A stretch of 5,639 bases of DNA from Candidatus Stahliibacteriota bacterium (lineage in GTDB: Bacteria; Hydrothermota; UBA3073), in the NCBI GenBank assembly GCA_030627085.1, contig DAOUSS010000107.1, forward strand, positions 1-5,639. Direction: 5' to 3'. A model generated the notes under the pieces. It was not told where the DNA came from. It saw only the letters and a program-made list of their open reading frames with translations, and made no database searches. Below are positions 5,445-5,639 of this stretch, in pieces (the first letter of the stretch is position 1; the number at the start of each line of letters is the position of its first letter). Made by a program: the position numbers and the translations under genes.

Positions 5445-5492
5445 AATGACCTAATTACCTAATGACCTAATTACTTAATGACTTAATTACTT
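5445..5492. repeat. 8-nt tandem repeat in the acpP leader
   Basis: Six contiguous octamers on the plus strand: AATGACCT, AATTACCT, AATGACCT, AATTACTT, AATGACTT, AATTACTT. They form three 16-bp units alternating G and T at the fourth base. The array lies between the acpP start point and its ribosome binding site, so it is transcribed as untranslated leader. The AATGAC core is shared with the 7-nt repeat at 524-551. Confidence 0.92.
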
Positions 5493-5510
5493 TCTTTTAT
5501 ATTTTTGGGG

Positions 5511-5539
5511 ATTATACCATATTTTTTATTAAATGTCAA
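5511..5539 (-). promoter_or_regulatory. Consensus sigma70-type promoter of acpP-fabF
   Basis: On the minus strand TTGACA (5534-5539), a 17-nt spacer and TATAAT (5511-5516) match the consensus at every base, again with an extended -10 (TGG before TATAAT). Transcription should start near 5504. The 12-mer AATCCCCAAAAA that begins in this -10 is also present in the spacer of the speD promoter. Confidence 0.88.
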
Positions 5540-5564
5540 GTTTTTTTGTTATCGTTGTTAACTC

Positions 5565-5630
5565 AAAGATAAAGTTATAGTGTTTAAAAGATAAAATTAT
5601 AGTAAATTAACTTTAAAATTACAGTAAACA
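5565..5630. repeat. 22-bp-period direct repeats upstream of the acpP promoter
   Basis: Three diverged copies in exact 22-bp register. AAAGTTATAGT (5571-5581), AAAATTATAGT (5593-5603) and AAAATTACAGT (5615-5625) are the best-conserved parts; the first two copies also share a preceding AAAGAT. They lie about 65 to 125 bp upstream of the acpP start point, two helical turns apart. They could be a binding site series for a regulator or AT-rich decay of an older repeat. Confidence 0.6.
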
Positions 5631-5639
5631 GTGAGTCAA

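Overview
This is a bacterial window, moderately AT-rich throughout, with eight protein-coding genes and the standard code; TAA, TAG and TGA are all used as stops. Type II fatty-acid genes (acpP, fabF), prokaryotic-type speD/speE, purine-rich ribosome binding sites and sigma70-type promoters show that it is bacterial. Nothing fixes the phylum. The mix of an uncharacterised small protein, a Planctomycete-like two-TM protein and short intergenic tandem repeats suggests an uncultured, probably anaerobic lineage, but that is only an impression.

Left half, plus strand. A small protein of unknown function (117-539) ends in a low-complexity tail made by a 7-nt purine repeat. A second 7-nt repeat (AATGACC/AATGACT) supplies its stop codon. 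A candidate promoter sits on the edge of that repeat and leads into a compact run of three genes: a HIT-family nucleotide hydrolase/phosphorylase (593-1075), a small two-helix membrane protein (1085-1489), and a DegT/DnrJ/EryC1/StrS aminotransferase (1486-2583) that overlaps the membrane protein at ATGA. A terminator-like hairpin with a T run lies inside the membrane-protein gene.

Right half, minus strand. Transcription runs leftward in two units. The first is acpP (5169-5405) followed by fabF (3885-5117): the acyl carrier protein and the beta-ketoacyl-ACP synthase II that elongates its acyl chains. It is driven by a full-consensus promoter (TTGACA, 17 nt, TATAAT) with a 16-bp-period repeat in the leader and a 22-bp-period repeat upstream. 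The second is speD (3424-3780) followed by speE (2587-3402): AdoMet decarboxylase makes the aminopropyl donor and the aminopropyltransferase uses it to build a polyamine such as spermidine. It has another full-consensus promoter just after the fabF stop. The aminotransferase gene and speE converge with only 3 nt between their stops.

The best place for a second look is the start of speD. The promoter leads into a strong Shine-Dalgarno and an ATG that are one nucleotide out of frame with speD, whose own frame offers only a TTG start. An 8-base inverted repeat brackets the promoter, and the leader Shine-Dalgarno is complementary over 9 nt to the sequence directly before the speE start codon. I did not find a clearly new defence or mobile system. 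No tRNA, rRNA, CRISPR array or insertion sequence was recognised, and no gene-free stretch exceeds 300 bases.
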